A DNA stretch of 39,678 nt, from NCBI GenBank assembly GCA_023228245.1, contig JALOBN010000021.1, positions 1 through 39,678 on the forward strand. The letters are read 5' to 3'. Position 1 is the stretch's first letter. Every line of letters begins with the position of its first letter. The notes below the pieces were generated by a model. The model searched no databases. It was given only the letters and a program-made list of their open reading frames with translations, and was not told the origin of the DNA. Source of the DNA: Candidatus Pacearchaeota archaeon. Lineage in GTDB: Archaea > Nanoarchaeota > Nanoarchaeia > Pacearchaeales > GW2011-AR1. Of this stretch, positions 1 through 6,281 are shown in pieces. A program made the position numbers and the translations under genes.

Positions 1-148
1 CCGGGCGGTCACTGAAGAGTACAACGGCACTGCCTGGAGTGCTGGAGGGAATCTTGCTACGGCCCGCTATGGATTGGCTGGTGGCGGGAACTCTTCCGGG
101 GCTATCTGTGCTGGAGGGTACATCGAGGCCAGCCCATACTATTCTGCT
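1..148. repeat. Terminal overlap with 39531-39678
   Basis: Bases 5-148 match 39535-39678 at all but two positions (17 and 138); bases 1-4 differ. The match falls inside the repeat adhesin and keeps its reading frame across the join. This is best read as assembly overlap of a circular or permuted genome, with the mismatches being strain variants or repeat-copy differences. It is not evidence of a biological long terminal repeat. Confidence 0.8.
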
Positions 149-475
149 AAAACGGAGGAGTACAACGGCACTGCCTGGAGTGCTGGCGGGAACCTCGGGA
201 CGGCACGGGAGGGGGTCTCTGGCGGGGGGAGTGCTTCCTCAGCAGTCTGCTTTGGGGGGACCACGGGCAGCTATCTAGCCACTACTGAAATTTACGACGG
301 CACCGCTTGGAGCAGCAGTTATGGCCTCGGCACGGCTCGATACTACCTGGCCGGGGGAGGGTCCCCTGCCGGCGCTATAAGCATGGGCGGGCACAGCAGC
401 ACAGGTTACTCTGCGTTCACAGAAACGTTTACGGACGCCCTACCGGTGCCCCGCACGACCATAATTTGGATTTAG
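1..475 (+). CDS. Repeat adhesin, C-terminal part (gene starts at 39118 and crosses the contig ends)
   Basis: Open from the first base in the frame beginning at base 2, with no start codon of its own. It carries kelch-like repeats of about 50-60 residues built from TEEYNGTAWSAGG, a Gly-rich AGGGNSSGAICxGG turn and an (A/T)AR strand. When the 148-base terminal overlap is removed (39530 joined to 1), the frame from 39118 continues here exactly, giving a 295-residue protein that ends at the TAG at 473-475. Repeats of this kind form beta-propellers in galactose-oxidase/kelch proteins. Together with the tail-gene context this suggests a virion surface or adhesin role, which is inference. Its stop codon abuts the stop codon of the convergent integrase gene. 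Confidence 0.7.
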   Translation, partial: RAVTEEYNGTAWSAGGNLATARYGLAGGGNSSGAICAGGYIEASPYYSAKTEEYNGTAWSAGGNLGTAREGVSGGGSASSAVCFGGTTGSYLATTEIYDGTAWSSSYGLGTARYYLAGGGSPAGAISMGGHSSTGYSAFTETFTDALPVPRTTIIWI

Positions 476-1303
476 TTAGTAGGTGCCGAGCAGAGGGATG
501 CAAGCCAGGTAGGCCTCTTTCAGCGCCTTCATATCGATGTGGTTATAGACATCGAATGCGTCTTTTTTGCTGTCGCCCCTTAACTCCTTGATGAATTCTC
601 GCTTCATTCCGGCCCGGAGGAGATGGGTGGTGAACCAATGCCTGCAGCAATGCGCACCGAACCGCTCTTCCAGCGGGCCTCCTGGATCATGCAGGCCAAC
701 GCGAGTCGCTGCCTTTTCTACGAGCACTGTTAGACCGAAGCCGCCGAGCCTTTCTCCAGTTGATGTGGTAAACAGCGCCCGACTGGCCGACTGCCGCACG
801 GCGAGCCATCGGCGCAATGCGGATTGGGCCTCCCTATCAAAGAATACCATCCGATTGCTTCTCTTTCCGGTTGGCTTGAGCCGGATGCTCATGCCCTCCA
901 TATCCACATCAGATACGTCTATTGTCGTAAGCTCACCGCGCCGGATGCCAGTCTTGAAGAGTACTTGCAAGATGGCCTGGTCTCTGGTGCTACACGTTGC
1001 GGCAATCATTTCTGCAGCCTGTTGCACGCTGATGATCTGGCGTTTTTCACCATCGGGCTTGTAGGTCCGAAGATACTTTTTTCTGATATTTTTCAGCTCT
1101 CCAGCGGAGGGTAGGTCGAGGAATTCGTAAAAGGAAACGAGCGTCACGAATTCCCGCTGCAGGGTAGTGGTCTTGTGCCCTGCCTCCTGAAGATGCCTCA
1201 GATAAGATAGGAAGTCGTCATGATCCGCAGCTTTCGGGTCTAGGCTCCGGCCTTTAGTCATATAAATACTTTCGCTAATTGACGTACATAATCTATATTG
1301 CAT
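476..1303 (-). CDS. int: Tyrosine recombinase / integrase
   Basis: Site-specific recombinase expected to insert the viral genome into the host chromosome. An N-terminal SAM-like core-binding domain (about residues 25-80) precedes the catalytic domain. Visible catalytic residues are Arg in TGIRRGEL (about 121), Lys in GKRSNR (about 147), box II HCCRHW (His218, Arg221) and the nucleophile Tyr253 in DVYNHID. The usual LGH box reads LRGDS, a form I associate with integrases of haloarchaeal and methanogen elements. Length 275 aa is near the family norm. A second possible start at 1261 (MTKGRS) would remove 14 poorly conserved residues. It is convergent with the adhesin and divergent from the early operon. 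No attP core could be identified. Confidence 0.92.
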   Translation of the reverse strand: MQYRLCTSISESIYMTKGRSLDPKAADHDDFLSYLRHLQEAGHKTTTLQREFVTLVSFYEFLDLPSAGELKNIRKKYLRTYKPDGEKRQIISVQQAAEMIAATCSTRDQAILQVLFKTGIRRGELTTIDVSDVDMEGMSIRLKPTGKRSNRMVFFDREAQSALRRWLAVRQSASRALFTTSTGERLGGFGLTVLVEKAATRVGLHDPGGPLEERFGAHCCRHWFTTHLLRAGMKREFIKELRGDSKKDAFDVYNHIDMKALKEAYLACIPLLGTY

Positions 1304-1377
1304 CGATAATAGCCGTTATATGCTATCGCCGCAAAGCATATATAGTGTGCAATGCATACACACCCCATTGGAGATGA
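1304..1377. promoter_or_regulatory. Divergent promoter between integrase and early operon
   Basis: AT-rich spacer between divergent genes. A near-palindromic TATA element (about 1336-1346, core TATATA) lies about 35 nt before each start, so one box could serve both strands. GGAG at 1370-1373 precedes the 1378 gene. This would be a natural switch point between integration and early expression; no repeat operator is evident. Confidence 0.45.
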
Positions 1378-1620
1378 ATGAAGATGCCAGCCACTGCAGT
1401 GAAAATCATAAACGGATCGGAGCACGTTTTCTCAGTCGATGAGGCGGCTCGCCGCCTGAAGAGCCTGGGAATGAAAGTGGGCAGAATGGAGACGCTCGCT
1501 GCTCCCTACGAGATTGAGTACCCTTTCGTGGCTGGCGCTGCTGATCGCGAAAAAGAGATGTGTGTTGAGATTCGCGGCACCTATGCGGCGATCTCAGCAC
1601 TGCAGAAGATGGTGAATTGA
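1378..1620 (+). CDS. Hypothetical protein, 80 aa
   Basis: Not recognised. A small, mixed-charge, soluble-looking protein and the first gene of the rightward early cluster. GGAG at 1370-1373 lies 4 nt before ATG 1378 and 10 nt before an in-frame ATG at 1384, so either could be the true start. The stop at 1618-1620 is one base from the ATG of the next gene, which implies coupled translation. Divergent placement from the integrase hints at an early or regulatory role (inference only). Confidence 0.6.
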   Translation: MKMPATAVKIINGSEHVFSVDEAARRLKSLGMKVGRMETLAAPYEIEYPFVAGAADREKEMCVEIRGTYAAISALQKMVN

Positions 1621-1621
1621 G

Positions 1622-1948
1622 ATGGTAAACGAGAAGGAGATCAAGGCAGCTTTCGCGGCTCTGATGGCCGCGCGGCAGGCATTGTATGATGGATCTGAGA
1701 AAGAGCTGGCCGCGAAAGCTGCTCTGAAGAGGCGAGAAGCAGCACTGCTGTTAAGCGGCGCCATCATCGGGAAGAATGCCGAAACGAGAGACGCGCAACT
1801 GAAAGAGGGCTGCCAAATGGAGATCGGCGTCCTGGACGGTGCGGAGCTCGAGAAGCGCCTCTTACAATGCCGCTTCGACCTGGCTGACATGGTAGTCGAT
1901 GAAATCAGATGGCGGATCAGGAATGATATAGTCGAGGAAGGAGATTGA
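1622..1948 (+). CDS. Hypothetical alpha-helical protein, 108 aa
   Basis: Not recognised. Strongly helical and Ala/Glu/Lys-rich, with long heptad-compatible stretches; no membrane segment or Cys pairs. It starts one base after the previous stop, so the two genes are probably co-translated. It ends before a 226-base non-coding stretch with a strong hairpin and is therefore probably the last gene of its transcript. Confidence 0.6.
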   Translation: MVNEKEIKAAFAALMAARQALYDGSEKELAAKAALKRREAALLLSGAIIGKNAETRDAQLKEGCQMEIGVLDGAELEKRLLQCRFDLADMVVDEIRWRIRNDIVEEGD

Positions 1949-2004
1949 TCACTTTCGCCCCGCACGCACGGCAAGGCCGCAAGTACCACCAAAAGAATTA
2001 TGCC

Positions 2005-2025
2005 CTGAGCCGTTGTATGGCTCAG
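2005..2025 (+). terminator. Strong hairpin in the 1949-2174 gap
   Basis: CTGAGCC (2005-2011) pairs perfectly with GGCTCAG (2019-2025) around a 7-nt loop, in an otherwise gene-free 226-base stretch. The downstream sequence is A-rich rather than T-rich, so it is not a textbook intrinsic terminator on the plus strand; an RNA-stability or processing element is equally possible. I see no gene in 1949-2174. Confidence 0.4.
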
Positions 2026-2174
2026 AAAGAAATATCAGAAGAAGGCCCAGGCTCAACCTCCAGCTTTCCAGGGCGCGAGGGAAGAACCCAGGCTACAGAG
2101 GATAATGCACGCTAGACATATCAGTCTTGCGCTGCATGCATCTCGTAGCCCGTCCTGGCCTTCGGGACGGAACC

Positions 2175-2441
2175 ATGCTTGATGAGATAGACTTAAAAAT
2201 TTTGGAGATAGTAAAACGGCTATCCGGTGCTCCGAAAGCAGAGATCTTGAAACGCTGCAAGATAGATCGGCTACCGAGCACCATTGGCCGCCGCATAGAT
2301 GCACTGGATGTATTGGGAGCAGTAATCCAGGATAAGGCAAAAGAAAAAGGCCGAGTTTTTGTATCGATTACCCCCTATGGCCGGGAAGTCCTGGCCGCGG
2401 GACGGAACCGCTGCCCAACCAAGGAGGCCGAGCAGCAATGA
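2175..2441 (+). CDS. Winged-helix DNA-binding protein, 88 aa
   Basis: A small helix-turn-helix protein: the LDEIDLKILEIVKRL segment opens a helical bundle, APKAEILKRC plus TIGRRIDALDVLG gives the HTH and recognition helix, and RVFVSITPYGREVL gives the wing. This pattern is typical of archaeal MarR/ArsR-like winged-helix regulators. The frame is open from 2127, but ATG 2175 places the conserved fold at the N-terminus. It overlaps the next gene by 4 nt. It probably regulates viral early genes; the target is unknown. Confidence 0.65.
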   Translation: MLDEIDLKILEIVKRLSGAPKAEILKRCKIDRLPSTIGRRIDALDVLGAVIQDKAKEKGRVFVSITPYGREVLAAGRNRCPTKEAEQQ

Positions 2442-2674
2442 GTGTTGATTCTGCTTCCACAAAAACTTTTCCCATAATCTTACCAGAGTGCCGCGGCTGC
2501 ATTGGCATATTAGAGGCAGTAGGCCGGGAGAACGGTGCTGCAGTCGCCAATATCGGTGGCCGAAGTTATGAGGTGCCTGATACTCTACACGCCGAGCTGC
2601 AGGACCTCGTGGGCGAGAGAGTCATCATCGCTTGCATAGCTGGCCAGATCCGGGCAGGGAGGCGGAGCACATGA
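2438..2674 (+). CDS. Hypothetical protein, 78 aa
   Basis: Not recognised. Has a CRGC pair near residue 20 and a beta-rich C-terminus (VGERVIIACIAGQI). It begins with an ATGA overlap on the winged-helix gene and ends with an ATGA overlap on the next regulator, so it belongs to one translationally coupled cluster. A small beta-barrel is possible but not demonstrable by eye. Confidence 0.6.
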   Translation: MSVDSASTKTFPIILPECRGCIGILEAVGRENGAAVANIGGRSYEVPDTLHAELQDLVGERVIIACIAGQIRAGRRST

Positions 2675-2913
2675 AGAAGCGCTCTCGCGGCCAGATCCTC
2701 CTGGCAATTCTCGATCTCCTGGCCGCTCAGGATCGGCTGAAGACAGAGATCGTCTATCAGGCGAATCTCAACTTCAGGACGATCGACCGCTATCTGGAGA
2801 AGCTCGTAGAGGCCGGAAACGTGAGCTGGAACGAGCGGACCAGGATGTGGTACCTGACCGAATCAGGCCGGGAAGCTGCCTGCCACCTGCGAGAGATCGA
2901 GGCGATTCTATGA
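2671..2913 (+). CDS. Archaeal winged-helix regulator (HTH_45-like)
   Basis: An 80-residue regulator in which RSRGQILLAILDLL, KTEIVYQANLNF, TIDRYLEKLVEAGNV and WYLTESGREA follow the order of archaeal winged-helix proteins of the PF14947 (HTH_45) type, where KT.I.Y.ANL.F..-..YL..L...G is the hallmark. The start at 2671 (MKKRSRG) uses the ATGA overlap with the upstream gene; the frame is open from 2632 but the extra residues do not fit the family. This family is almost entirely archaeal and is one of the better host indicators in the window. Confidence 0.75.
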   Translation: MKKRSRGQILLAILDLLAAQDRLKTEIVYQANLNFRTIDRYLEKLVEAGNVSWNERTRMWYLTESGREAACHLREIEAIL

Positions 2914-3125
2914 GGGCCTTCATCTACGCAGTAGGCTTCATTGCAGGTGCCTTCGGCCTCTGGCTACTGACGCTCTGCCTCAGTATCCTGGCCGGCGCGG
3001 TCGAGCTGTCCATTTCGGGCAGCTTCACAGGAAACGGCAATCAGTCGCTGTTTTTTACGGGCGAGAACGTCTCGGCCTTCTGGAATGGCAGCAATCTAAG
3101 TGTCTCGGCGGTGAGTGACGCATGA
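2910..3125 (+). CDS. Small membrane protein, 71 aa
   Basis: Begins with an ATGA overlap. Residues about 4-30 form one long hydrophobic segment (AFIYAVGFIAGAFGLWLLTL and onward), followed by a polar, Asn/Ser-rich tail with several N-x-S/T sites. This suggests a single-pass membrane protein with an outward-facing tail. Function unknown; the sites would allow archaeal N-glycosylation if the tail is outside the cell. Confidence 0.65.
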   Translation: MRAFIYAVGFIAGAFGLWLLTLCLSILAGAVELSISGSFTGNGNQSLFFTGENVSAFWNGSNLSVSAVSDA

Positions 3126-3580
3126 GCCCAATCGAAGACCGGCTTGCCGCGACATTGCGCGCGGGAATTATTTCGGGCGGATCTCACGAGGAACGACAGA
3201 TCGCAGAAAGACAGGTAGTCGAGGCGATACAAAGGATCAGATCGCTGGAGAGAGAAGCACAAGAATATCACGATCGCAAAGAAGAGTTGGCGGCGCACAT
3301 CGCCGAGCTGGAAAAGGCAATACTTGCGAGACTGCTCGATGTTCCTGAGGAAGAACGCGGCGGGATTGCATTTGTGATATCGGTTGGATGCCATCTTGAG
3401 AAATTTGCGAAGTCGTGGCGATCGTCTGCCTGGCAGATCACTGAAGAACGAAAAATCGCACTGAAGCAAGTGATATTCACGTTGCTTACGGGCGGCCAGC
3501 CGGAGGAAGATTTGCAGTGGGATGCGCGAGCAATTGCGATTTTCAGGGACATGCTCGCCGAAACGGAGGCCCGACAATGA
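3122..3580 (+). CDS. Coiled-coil hypothetical protein, 152 aa
   Basis: Not recognised. Residues about 20-75 are a charged coiled coil (ERQIAERQVVEAIQRIRSL and onward), followed by a helical C-terminal part. ATGA overlaps at both ends place it in the early coupled cluster. No catalytic motif is visible. Confidence 0.65.
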   Translation: MSPIEDRLAATLRAGIISGGSHEERQIAERQVVEAIQRIRSLEREAQEYHDRKEELAAHIAELEKAILARLLDVPEEERGGIAFVISVGCHLEKFAKSWRSSAWQITEERKIALKQVIFTLLTGGQPEEDLQWDARAIAIFRDMLAETEARQ

Positions 3581-3744
3581 GCCAGTACCGAGGCGCGAAG
3601 GGGCCGGGATACCGAGAGGCTCCGAGCGAACGGGAACGGTTCTTCGAGATCGATGAGAGGATATGGCTGCGCCCGATATCAGAGCGCCGTCTGACATGGG
3701 CCGCTCGGAAGAAGCCGGGATCTCCGGGCAGGAGGGATCTATGA
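3577..3744 (+). CDS. Basic microprotein, 55 aa
   Basis: Not recognised. Arg-rich with a high predicted pI. The frame is open further upstream, but ATG 3577 overlaps the previous stop (ATGA) and fits the operon pattern; the gene ends with an ATGA overlap on 3741. Small basic early proteins of this kind may bind nucleic acid, but nothing here proves it. Confidence 0.5.
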   Translation: MSQYRGAKGPGYREAPSERERFFEIDERIWLRPISERRLTWAARKKPGSPGRRDL

Positions 3745-4013
3745 GATCCATTCTCGCGCCCTATCGTGGTCGCCGCATACGGGTAGCCGCAGAGGTGGCA
3801 GGAGTATCCCGAAAGGGCTTCGTGATCCTGACGAACGTCCAGGTTCCGGGTGGCTCGCTGCCGTACTGTTGGATCCCTCTGCGGGAATTCGTCCCTGGCC
3901 GGGCCGTGCCTGGCCTGTGGGTGCCCTTCGAGGCTGAAGTCCGGAGCTACCACCATGCAGCCGACAATAGCCGAGATTTTGGACTGTTCGATTGCCATGA
4001 GGTAGAGCCATGA
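3741..4013 (+). CDS. Beta-rich hypothetical protein, 90 aa
   Basis: Begins at ATG 3741 (ATGA overlap) with GGAGG at 3731-3735 upstream. The pattern, with RGRRIRVAAEVAGV, ILTNVQVPG, CWIPLREF, PFEAEVRSY and a final DFGLFD, resembles small OB-like or Tudor-like barrels found in phage early operons (strand, 'L.NV', W, 'F.A.V..Y', 'DFGL'). The family is not named with certainty. No active-site residues. Confidence 0.6.
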   Translation: MRSILAPYRGRRIRVAAEVAGVSRKGFVILTNVQVPGGSLPYCWIPLREFVPGRAVPGLWVPFEAEVRSYHHAADNSRDFGLFDCHEVEP

Positions 4014-4183
4014 ACGCCGCTTCCACGACTGGAAACTCACTGTACGAAGAAGTTTTGGCGGATCGAGACCGGCTGCTGGAGGAGATCGCGAAGCGGGATG
4101 CCAAGATCCAGGAATACGAGCGCGGGCTCGGCCTGGCCGCGGACATGATCATGTGCATATCCCAACTGAAGGGGGTCGAGTGA
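4010..4183 (+). CDS. Helical microprotein, 57 aa
   Basis: A short gene from ATG 4010 (ATGA overlap with the previous stop) to TGA 4181-4183. The middle is a charged coiled coil (LADRDRLLEEIAKRDAKIQE). The next gene starts on the last base of its stop codon. No family recognised; supported mainly by its perfect fit into the overlap chain. Confidence 0.55.
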   Translation: MNAASTTGNSLYEEVLADRDRLLEEIAKRDAKIQEYERGLGLAADMIMCISQLKGVE

Positions 4184-4362
4184 TGACGGCGCTTGATGCC
4201 TTTTCGCTGACTCCTGCTGAGTGGGAGGATGTGGAGAGCAGCTACGAAGCGGTTGATGGACTGCCAGCGGAGGAGATGCTGGTCCAGCTCCTCCACAACA
4301 CCACACAGGAACAGCAGAAATGGCTGGCATTAGGGCTCATGGTTGGGCGGGCGAGCAGATGA
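4183..4362 (+). CDS. Hypothetical microprotein, 59 aa
   Basis: Starts at ATG 4183 in the TGATG junction with the previous gene and ends with an ATGA overlap on the DUF5131 gene at 4359. Helical, acidic at the N-terminus (FSLTPAEWEDVESSYEAV) and amphipathic at the C-terminus. Not recognised. Confidence 0.55.
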   Translation: MTALDAFSLTPAEWEDVESSYEAVDGLPAEEMLVQLLHNTTQEQQKWLALGLMVGRASR

Positions 4363-5078
4363 ATTCAATAGGCTGGTGCGACCTTACCATCAACCCAATC
4401 ACCGGATGCCGGAATGGCTGCAAGTACTGCTATGCAGAGCGATTTGCCAAGCGTCTTGCAGGCCGGGCTGGATACCCTGCCGAAGACCCATTCCAGCCAA
4501 CATTCCATCCCGACAAGCTTGAAAAGATTCGCAAGCTCCGGGGCGAAGGCAAGCGGGTCTTCCTCTCCAGCATGGGGGACTGGTTCTCAGAGGGTGTCGA
4601 GGCCGAGTGGGTACACAAAGTCCTTGACGCGGTCGATGCGGTGCCGCAGCACCATTTCCTGGTGCTCACCAAAAAGCCAGAGCGCATTCTCGATACTTTG
4701 CACTGCCGAGACCTGCCGCCTAACCTCTGGCTAGGCGTTTCTGTGACCTGCCGGGCAGACCTCTGGCGGATCTCGGCGCTGAAAGATTCCATTCCACAAG
4801 CAACAAAGCGCTTCGTCAGCTTTGAGCCCGTCCTAGGGCCGATCTATCTTCCAGGCCAGAAGCTTGGTGGCGTCGATTGGGCTATCATCGGAGCACAGAC
4901 CGGACCAGGAAAGGCAGAACCAAAAGCACAATGGGTCAGTGACATTTGCTGGGCGGCTGATGTCACTAACATTCCGGTATTTCTGAAGAAAAATCTGCTA
5001 CATATCGTCGGAGGGCCGCTCAATTTTCCGCCAAGAAACGCGCCACTAAGGCAAGAGTTCCCGGAGGTGCTGCTATGA
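4359..5078 (+). CDS. DUF5131 / phage Gp37-Gp68 family, radical-SAM-like protein
   Basis: A 239-aa protein with the family signature WCDLTINPITGC followed by the cluster motif C-x3-C-x2-C (CRNGCKYCYAERF, about residues 16-28), then SSMGDWF, VLTKKP, LGVSV, SFEPVLGP and WAIIGAQTGPG, matching DUF5131 in order. These proteins are radical SAM-like and common in phages and archaeal viruses; their substrate is not established, with nucleic acid or tRNA modification often suggested. The frame is open from 4320, but the start at 4359 (MNSIGWCDL) keeps the ATGA overlap and the usual N-terminus. The full C-terminus is present. Confidence 0.9.
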   Translation: MNSIGWCDLTINPITGCRNGCKYCYAERFAKRLAGRAGYPAEDPFQPTFHPDKLEKIRKLRGEGKRVFLSSMGDWFSEGVEAEWVHKVLDAVDAVPQHHFLVLTKKPERILDTLHCRDLPPNLWLGVSVTCRADLWRISALKDSIPQATKRFVSFEPVLGPIYLPGQKLGGVDWAIIGAQTGPGKAEPKAQWVSDICWAADVTNIPVFLKKNLLHIVGGPLNFPPRNAPLRQEFPEVLL

Positions 5079-5206
5079 GGATGCGAATCGAGCAGCCCGT
5101 CCGGATCTGGCTCGGCCCGCTCATCTATTTTCCGAAGCACTATGTGCCCAGGCGGGATGAGATTTGGCAGGCCGGAAAAGCGCTGTACAGGAGGACGCGG
5201 AAATGA
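5075..5206 (+). CDS. Basic microprotein, 43 aa
   Basis: ATG 5075 (ATGA overlap) to TGA 5204-5206. Contains IWLGPLIYFPKHY followed by a basic tail. It overlaps the next gene by 4 nt. No family recognised; included because the overlap chain is unbroken on both sides. Confidence 0.45.
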   Translation: MRMRIEQPVRIWLGPLIYFPKHYVPRRDEIWQAGKALYRRTRK

Positions 5207-5427
5207 TGCCATGCAAGCACGCAATTCCAGACGGGGACCATGACCACTGTCGCCTGATGGACGTGCCATGCACCGGCAGCTATCCAGGGGTGATTTTCGG
5301 ACCGGATGAGCAGGACTGCTATGAGCCGCTATGCCTATGGGAGGCTTACCAAGCGGATCAGAGCTACGAGAAATGCTGCACCTGGCTGAAGCATCGGGCC
5401 TGGATGAAGCTGGAGGGGTGCGAATGA
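5203..5427 (+). CDS. Cys-rich hypothetical protein, 74 aa
   Basis: Starts at ATG 5203 (or 5206) in an ATGA overlap. Nine Cys and several His (PCKHAI, DHDHCRL, VPCTG, DCYEPLC, KCCTW, GCE) suggest one or more metal-binding sites. An aromatic-rich centre lies between the clusters. Probably a zinc-stabilised microprotein; function unknown. Confidence 0.6.
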   Translation: MMPCKHAIPDGDHDHCRLMDVPCTGSYPGVIFGPDEQDCYEPLCLWEAYQADQSYEKCCTWLKHRAWMKLEGCE

Positions 5428-5573
5428 AAACCATGAAGCAGCGCCTCCATGACGCGCTCACGACCGAAGGACAGAGCTACGCAGAGTTGGCCACAAAAAT
5501 CGGCGGCAGCCCGTCGGTATCCGCCCTGAATAAAAACCTCCGGAAACTGGAGGCAGACGGGCTCGCGGTCTGA
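5424..5573 (+). CDS. Mini winged-helix protein, 49 aa
   Basis: ATG 5424 (ATGA overlap) to TGA 5571-5573. The sequence reads as a stripped-down HTH: RLHDALTTEG, SYAELATKIGG, then VSALNKNLRKLEADGL as the recognition helix. It may be only the DNA-binding half of a MarR/Rrf2-like fold. It is the last gene before an 80-base gap. Confidence 0.55.
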   Translation: MKTMKQRLHDALTTEGQSYAELATKIGGSPSVSALNKNLRKLEADGLAV

Positions 5574-5653
5574 TGCCCAGCCGAGCGCGGTAGATTTTCG
5601 GGCAACAAACCCGTAGATCGATTGCGCCGGCCAAGAGTGCTCTGGAGGCTGGC

Positions 5654-5779
5654 ATGAACTCCTGGCAGCGCGAGAACCCAGAGGAGCGTCTCCGCGAGCT
5701 GGTGGCTGAGAGGAACTACCACCTGAAAGCGCTGGAGCACATCGAGAGCCAGATACGGGAGCTGCGGGCGAGCAAATGA
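5654..5779 (+). CDS. Helical microprotein, 41 aa
   Basis: ATG 5654 is preceded by a good Shine-Dalgarno sequence (GGAGG 5644-5648, 5-nt spacing), which restarts translation after the 5574-5653 gap. The product is a single charged helix (PEERLRELVAERNYHLKALE). It ends with an ATGA overlap on the next gene. Confidence 0.55.
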   Translation: MNSWQRENPEERLRELVAERNYHLKALEHIESQIRELRASK

Positions 5780-5919
5780 CATGCGATAGCTGCCCACACA
5801 ACGCAGGGTGTAGCGAATGTGTACTCGATCCACACCCAGACCACATGACAATCTACTGCCGATTATGGGGCTGGAAAGATACCGAATGCTTCTGTCCCGG
5901 AAAGGAGCGGGAAGCATGA
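5776..5919 (+). CDS. Cys-rich zinc-binding-like microprotein, 47 aa
   Basis: ATG 5776 to TGA 5917-5919, with ATGA overlaps at both ends. Seven Cys in the order TCDSC, GCSEC, YCRLW, CFCPG suggest two metal sites (CxxC and CxxC, then CxC). This is typical of small viral zinc fingers; the role is unknown. Confidence 0.5.
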   Translation: MTCDSCPHNAGCSECVLDPHPDHMTIYCRLWGWKDTECFCPGKEREA

Positions 5920-6281
5920 CCGGATGCAAGACGCCCGGCTGCTTGACTCATCCGGAGCTGTGCGAAGGGCGGAAATGCACTACTAGAATCACCCGTTATC
6001 TATTTATACCATACATACATACATACATCCATGCCAAGAGAGGCAGATACGGTGAACGTGCATCTTCGGTTCACCAGGGCGGAACACAAGAAACTGGTGA
6101 AAAAGAAGGATGCCGAAGGCTTGACTTGGGAAGAGTATGTACTCAAGGTGGCCGGAATAGAAGAAATCGAGTAACGAGTAATTGCCTACCAAGTACTTGC
6201 GATACAAGGCAGGCAGCGGTTAGGTGCGATATGTTAACGATACTGGAAGCTATAAATAGCTTATCGGAGGCCGCTTTATGA
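5916..6281 (+). CDS. Cys-containing ORF, uncertain 3' half
   Basis: Starts at an ATGA overlap (5916) and opens with a Cys cluster (GCKTPGC, LCEGRKC). It stays open to 6281, where its stop overlaps the ATG of the nuclease gene. Its second half, however, lies in another frame over a convincing small gene (6031-6174) and over that gene's promoter, and reads as low-quality protein. Either the true product is short and degenerate, or the frame is open by chance after about residue 30. Confidence 0.3.
   Translation: MTGCKTPGCLTHPELCEGRKCTTRITRYLFIPYIHTYIHAKRGRYGERASSVHQGGTQETGEKEGCRRLDLGRVCTQGGRNRRNRVTSNCLPSTCDTRQAAVRCDMLTILEAINSLSEAAL
5998..6030 (+). promoter_or_regulatory. TATA-type promoter for a probably leaderless mRNA
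   Basis: A TATA-like element (TATTTATA, 6001-6008) lies about 25 nt before ATG 6031. Archaeal transcription starts about 25 nt downstream of the TATA box, so the mRNA would begin at or near the start codon; no Shine-Dalgarno is present. A CATA tetranucleotide tract (about 6011-6028) separates the two. Confidence 0.55.
6031..6174 (+). CDS. Small regulator-like protein (ribbon-helix-helix candidate), 47 aa
   Basis: ATG 6031 to TAA 6172-6174. The layout is a beta strand (TVNVHLRFTRAEH), then a basic helix (HKKLVKKKDAEG), then a second helix beginning LTWEEYVLKVAG. This is the size and order of a ribbon-helix-helix repressor such as CopG/Arc. The upstream TATA box at leaderless spacing supports it as a separately transcribed unit. 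It may repress its own promoter (inference). Confidence 0.6.
   Translation: MPREADTVNVHLRFTRAEHKKLVKKKDAEGLTWEEYVLKVAGIEEIE

Noticed and set aside
1..148. Terminal repeats as biological long terminal repeats of a linear virus
   Set aside because: They lie inside a repeat-rich gene, contain mismatches, and rejoin the reading frame, which is better explained by assembly of a circular or permuted genome.
3041..3751. Minus-strand open frame of 236 aa
   Set aside because: It lies across several coupled plus-strand genes with ATGA overlaps, has no recognisable motif, and reads as a compositionally odd, Arg/Ser/Pro-rich translation.
6011..6028. CATA repeat tract as a CRISPR-like or iteron array
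   Set aside because: It is a simple tetranucleotide tract without spacers and sits inside a promoter. No CRISPR array was found in the window.
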